From the NCBI GenBank assembly GCA_036171455.1, contig JAVHRB010000072.1, positions 1 to 8,146 on the forward strand: a stretch of 8,146 bases of DNA, written 5' to 3'. Origin of the DNA: CAIVSN01 sp036171455. GTDB taxonomy: Bacteria; Patescibacteriota; Gracilibacteria; BD1-5; UBA2023. A model generated the notes under the pieces. The model was not told the origin of the DNA. It did no database searches and worked only from the letters and a program-made list of their open reading frames with translations. Position 1 is the stretch's first letter; the number at the start of each line of letters is the position of its first letter. Positions 5,110 to 8,146 of the stretch are shown one piece after another. The position numbers and the translations under genes are program-made.

Positions 5110-6810
5110 ATGTCACAGTTAGGTAACAATCCGATTCCCACATCCTCAAACGAACTAATCCGCACACCTTCGAACAAACCGGAGGTTATTTCACGTGATG
5201 CATTTGAGAACATTTCCGAACTCAAAGCACTCCCTCTGGAACTGCAAGAGCAAGTTCGAGCTATATTAGCAAAGATAGAACAAACGTATTCCAATTCTGT
5301 AGAATTAAAAAATCAGAAGGATAAATTCCTGAGCGGAATTGTTTCGAATATAGATCCGAAAGATTTGGATTTGAGTAAGGATTTGATATCGGTCGAATTG
5401 GAACAATGGAATAACAAAATATTAAAAACAAAGGAAATCGAAGTTGTAGCGAAGAAAGACGAGGTCGTGGCGAAGAAAGACGAGGTCGTGGCGAAGAAGG
5501 ACGAGGTCGTGGCGAAGAAAGTTACAAAAGTAGAAAAAACAGGCGAAAAAACTTTCGAACGTGCGAAAGAATACGACCAAGCCTTCCAAAAACTCTCCCA
5601 AAAACTCACCACCCTCTCCTGAGGCAAAACTCCCGCGGAACTCATCCCCGACTACGCTTCCAAACTCGCCAGAACCGAGCAGGAACTCGTCAAACAGGGC
5701 CAAGACCCCAAACTCGCCGAGTGAGTCCTCCTCGTTTCTGAGCAGGAAAACATCGTCAAAAGCATCGAATCTTCCACCGGGAAAAAACTCGACGCCCGGG
5801 ATTTGGCAGATCTCCAAGCGGACTTCGCGGGACTCCGGAATATGATGCCCGTGGGTACGTTCGCGGATCAGACTCCAGTCAATCTAGCCCTCGCGAATCC
5901 CCAGGTTACCCTCGAAGCCTACACCAAGATCAAAATGGGTTTCGAACCTCCTTCCGGGCTTGTCTATTCCAACCCGAAGACCGGGGAAATCGTCTCCCCC
6001 TCCGCGCTTCTGACGGGTGAACGCACCGTGATGACCCGGGACGGCAACCGCTACCGAGAAAAGGACGGGATTCGGATTCCGAGCCCAGTTCCGAACGTGA
6101 GCGAAGCAGATACCCTCTTGCAGAATCTCGCGCTCAATCAGCAGGAACTATCGCAACGGACTCGGATTACCCAGGTAATGTCCCGTGTCACCCAAGGGGA
6201 AATCTCGGAAAAATTCCCGCAGTTGTGACTTCCCCAGCTCAATACCGAAAATGCGGAAGAACTCGGGAAACAGCTCACCACGTTCTTTTCCAGCCCAAAA
6301 TATCGGGAATTCCGAGAAAATCCGGAATCCAAAGCGGAGCGGGAAGGACTCGAACAACGCCTCAAACAACTCTACCAATCCGTCACCACCCAAACAGACC
6401 TCACAAAAAATATCAAAACGATGGAAGGAAAAAGACCCGAGGATATCGTTCGTGCACAAGTAGCAGAACAGGATAGGACTATTGACAGCAACCTCACGAG
6501 GCTTTCGAGGCTCGGAATGGGAGTAATGGGGCAGGAGAAATATGAGAAAGTTCGGGATACGATCAATAAACAGCTTCGACTAGAAGCGAATCCTCCCATA
6601 GAAGACCAAGAATCCATTACGGAAAATCAGGGAGAACTGCTCCGAAAAGCCCTTCTCAAACTCACGGGGATGAACGAAGCAGCTATGTATCCAGATGGAA
6701 CCATTAGCCCGGAGGCAAAAATCAAGCTCGCAAACTTGGATATCCAAACCATAGAAAACACCCTTCTAGCCCCACCAGATACAACAACCGTAGAACCGAT
6801 AAAAAAATAA
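5110..6810 (+). CDS. large helical coiled-coil protein, 566 residues, three UGA (Gly) codons
   Basis: Three open segments in one frame join when TGA at 5620-5622, 5722-5724 and 6226-6228 (residues 171, 205, 373) is read as glycine; the gene ends at TAA 6808-6810. There is no signal peptide or membrane segment, so the product is probably cytoplasmic. The N-terminus is polar (MSQLGNNPIPTSSNELIRTP). A helical region follows, with the repeat VVAKKDE (112-137). The middle (about 240-340) looks more globular, with GFEPPSGLVYSNPKTGEIV and TVMTRDGNRYREKDGIRIP. The C-terminal part is again helical and Gln/Glu/Lys-rich, ending in a Pro/Thr-rich tail. Base composition changes: about the first 150 codons are AT-rich, then C-ending codons dominate. 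All UGA codons are in the second part. It follows the exported coiled-coil gene with its own promoter, and both carry heptad DNA repeats. I do not recognise the family; a structural or scaffold role is only a guess. Confidence 0.8.
5443..5520 (+). repeat. 21-bp tandem repeat, 3.7 copies, encoding VVAKKDE
   Basis: Units at 5443-5463, 5464-5484, 5485-5505 and a partial 5506-5520 encode (VVAKKDE)x3 then VVAKK. Units two to four are almost identical (one A/G difference), and the first differs at three or fewer third positions. This looks like recent expansion by slippage. As heptads, added or lost copies would alter coiled-coil length without a frameshift. Confidence 0.9.
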
Positions 6811-6816
6811 AAATAT

Positions 6817-6841
6817 AAGAGCGAATTTCTCCACTCTTTTT
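6817..6841 (+). terminator. weak intrinsic terminator between convergent genes
   Basis: AAGAG (6817-6821) pairs with CTCTT (6834-6838), with a 12-base loop and a short T-run to 6841. It sits seven bases after the stop of the large coiled-coil gene and before the 3' end of the transporter gene on the other strand. The stem is short, so efficiency may be low. Confidence 0.4.
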
Positions 6842-6879
6842 CCTACATAGTTCAAAAAAATTATCTGTGAAGGATATAC

Positions 6880-8041
6880 CTAATTTATTCTCTCTTCTAT
6901 TTTCAACAAAAAATACGAAGCCACCAAAATCGCCGCGAACAAACCTGCACTCACCCAATACGGCAAGAATATCGAGTGAGCATACAAATACCCCGCAAGA
7001 AATGGCCCGGCAATATTTCCTAGACTGGTGTACGAATTGTTCATTCCGAGGTATTTACCGGCAGAATGCCCTGCATCGCGGGCTACAATCGAACTAATCG
7101 CGGGTTGTACTGCTCCCATCCCAAGCGGAAAAAGTGGGATAATCACCCAGAGCCAGAATTCACTCCGATTGACCGCCTGCAGGCAAAAAGCTACGAGCAA
7201 CAATCCCAACCCAAATCGAATCATCGAAACCTCATTGAGATACTTCCGTACGTATTTGATGAGAAACGCCTGATATACCACACTCGTAAATCCCACCAGA
7301 ATGAGGACATACGAAATCTGCTGCGAGGTAAAATGAAACAGGTCAATATTATACTGAGAATTGATACCCTGAATCGGCGAAAACGCAATCGTAAGAACAA
7401 ATGAGAGAATAAACATCGACATCATGAGCTTCGTCCGCTTCCCCGCTCCCAAATGAACCCCGTCAACAGGAACATGTTTCTTGGGTTCTGGAAGCAACAA
7501 GACAATCAACAAGAGATTGACACTCGCCGCTGCCAGTCCAGCCAGTCCAACTGCAGTGAAAGAAATCGTAGAAATAATTCCACCGATTCCTGGCCCCACC
7601 AGAAACCCAAGGCCGAACATCGCCCCGATCAACCCCATTTGTTTGGTTCGATTTTCCGGAGAAGAAATATCGGAAACATAGGCCTGGGTTATTCCAATAC
7701 CTGACCCCGCGAGTCACGCGACAAATCGTCAAATGGCAAAAATGAGAAAATACGGAGCATATATTACCGACAGGTACCCGAGAATGTTAAAAAAACTGGT
7801 CAATATGAGAATTTTCTTCCGACCGTACTTGTCGGAAAGCTTCCCAAAAAGGAACCCCCCCCAAGAACATCCCCATCGAATAGATGGCAAGCGTGTACCC
7901 AACCCAGGCTCCGCTCATTCCATAATCACGAATCAAAAATGGCAAAATCGGAATCAGAAAGGCAATCCCGAGAATATCGAGAAACGCCGTTGCGAGAATA
8001 AGGGGGAATTGAAAACGCTGAAATGTATATACTTTAGGCAT
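6880..8041 (-). CDS. MFS drug/tetracycline-type efflux transporter, frameshifted in a G8 tract, two UGA (Gly) codons
   Basis: The protein is a 12-helix major facilitator like TetA/DHA1 drug-proton antiporters of the inner membrane. The first 62 codons (8041-7856) begin with LDILGIAFLIPILP, matching TetA TM1. At 7862-7855 the coding strand has eight G. Removing one restores the frame and gives GKLSDKYGRKK (66-76), the MFS motif A loop. Without it translation ends at 7787. Downstream, TGA at 7731-7729 and 7716-7714 (residues 104 and 109) give 'GRFVAGLAGSG', where TetA has 'GRLLSGITGATG', so both are glycines. Then follow GAMFGLGFLVGPGIGG (TM5 motif) and the C-terminal half to TAG 6880. The restored length is 386 residues, normal for the family. 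The extra G is most simply an assembly or sequencing error, but phase variation or a young pseudogene is possible. Substrate unknown. Confidence 0.9.
7855..7862 (-). other. mononucleotide run (C8, G8 on coding strand) causing a frameshift
   Basis: A run of eight C on the + strand lies within codons 60-62 of the transporter. Seven would keep the frame, giving FLGG-FLFGKLSD; eight shifts to a stop 22 codons later. Runs of this kind are both error-prone in sequencing and prone to slippage in cells. Confidence 0.85.
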
Positions 8042-8058
8042 GAGATTGGAAAACCGCG

Positions 8059-8064
8059 AGTATA
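8059..8064 (-). promoter_or_regulatory. -10 box for the MFS transporter
   Basis: TATACT on the - strand, identical to the glyS -10, lies 18 bases before the ATG at 8041, predicting a leader of about 11 bases without a Shine-Dalgarno sequence. The hexamer 17 bases upstream (TTCGTT, 8087-8082) is a poor -35. Confidence 0.4.
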
Positions 8065-8101
8065 GGGAAAACCAGAAAAAAAACGAATTTTTGAATCAAT
8101 C

Positions 8102-8124
8102 ACCCCGCAGCAAGCTGACGGGGT
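8102..8124. other. GC-rich hairpin upstream of the transporter
   Basis: ACCCCG (8102-8107) pairs with CGGGGT (8119-8124), and CAG (8108-8110) with CTG (8115-8117), leaving a CAAG loop and one bulged A. The stem is nine pairs in AT-rich surroundings. No U-tract follows directly on either strand. It could be the end of a transcript entering from the right, an operator-like repeat, or a dispersed palindromic element. Confidence 0.45.
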
Positions 8125-8146
8125 ATGACCTAGATCCTACAATCCG

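Noticed and set aside
5443..5520. CRISPR-like array
   Set aside because: Units are contiguous 21-bp in-frame coding repeats without spacers.
5110..6810. Pseudogene interpretation of the TGA-interrupted genes
   Set aside because: Interruptions are always TGA, never TAA or TAG, occur in several genes, and match conserved glycines in the transporter. Decay would give mixed stops and frameshifts.
7714..7731. UGA read as tryptophan (code 4)
   Set aside because: Both transporter UGA codons sit at conserved glycine positions, and tryptophan is encoded by TGG throughout the window.

Overview
The window looks like a chromosome segment of a bacterium that reads UGA as glycine (genetic code 25). That points to Gracilibacteria (BD1-5/GN02) or, less likely, Absconditabacteria (SR1), both of the Candidate Phyla Radiation. 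Five of the seven genes contain in-frame TGA codons, twelve in all, and every gene ends at TAA or TAG, never TGA. The meaning of UGA is clearest in the major-facilitator transporter. There, two TGA codons fall exactly where TetA-type transporters carry conserved glycines (the 'GR..sG' stretch of TM4), while tryptophan is written TGG throughout. A standard-code reading would break these genes into fragments and miss one of them almost entirely.

Layout. (1) 253-756 +: ppiB, a cyclophilin very like E. coli PpiB. (2) 772-935 +: a promoter and a compact structured leader with a canonical T-box antiterminator/antisequestrator (bulge TGGAACC, the variant that matches the U discriminator base of tRNA-Gly). 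It precedes (3) 936-2345 +: glyS, class II alpha2 glycyl-tRNA synthetase. (4) 2354-2555 +: a long-hairpin structured RNA candidate and a terminator that can work in both directions. (5) 2622-3404 -: an unrecognised 260-residue protein with four UGA codons. (6) 3507-3938 +: an unrecognised small protein, divergent from (5). (7) 3939-4276: mostly empty DNA, perhaps a relic ORF. (8) 4328-5047 +: a probably exported coiled-coil protein. (9) 5110-6810 +: a large helical coiled-coil protein. (10) 6880-8041 -: a TetA-like MFS efflux transporter, convergent with (9) and carrying a one-base frameshift in a run of eight C (G on the coding strand). (11) 8102-8124: a GC-rich hairpin upstream of the transporter.

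How it fits together. Glycyl-tRNA synthetase is the enzyme that must charge the extra UGA-reading tRNA-Gly in this lineage, so a glycine-sensing T-box in front of it links glycine supply to the altered code. glyS and ppiB contain no UGA; the lineage-specific genes and the transporter do. Most other genes have a -10 box close to the start codon and no clear Shine-Dalgarno sequence, suggesting leaderless or near-leaderless mRNAs, whereas glyS has a ~130-nt leader. The functions of genes 5, 6, 8 and 9 are not recognised. No tRNA, rRNA, CRISPR array or transposase is seen.
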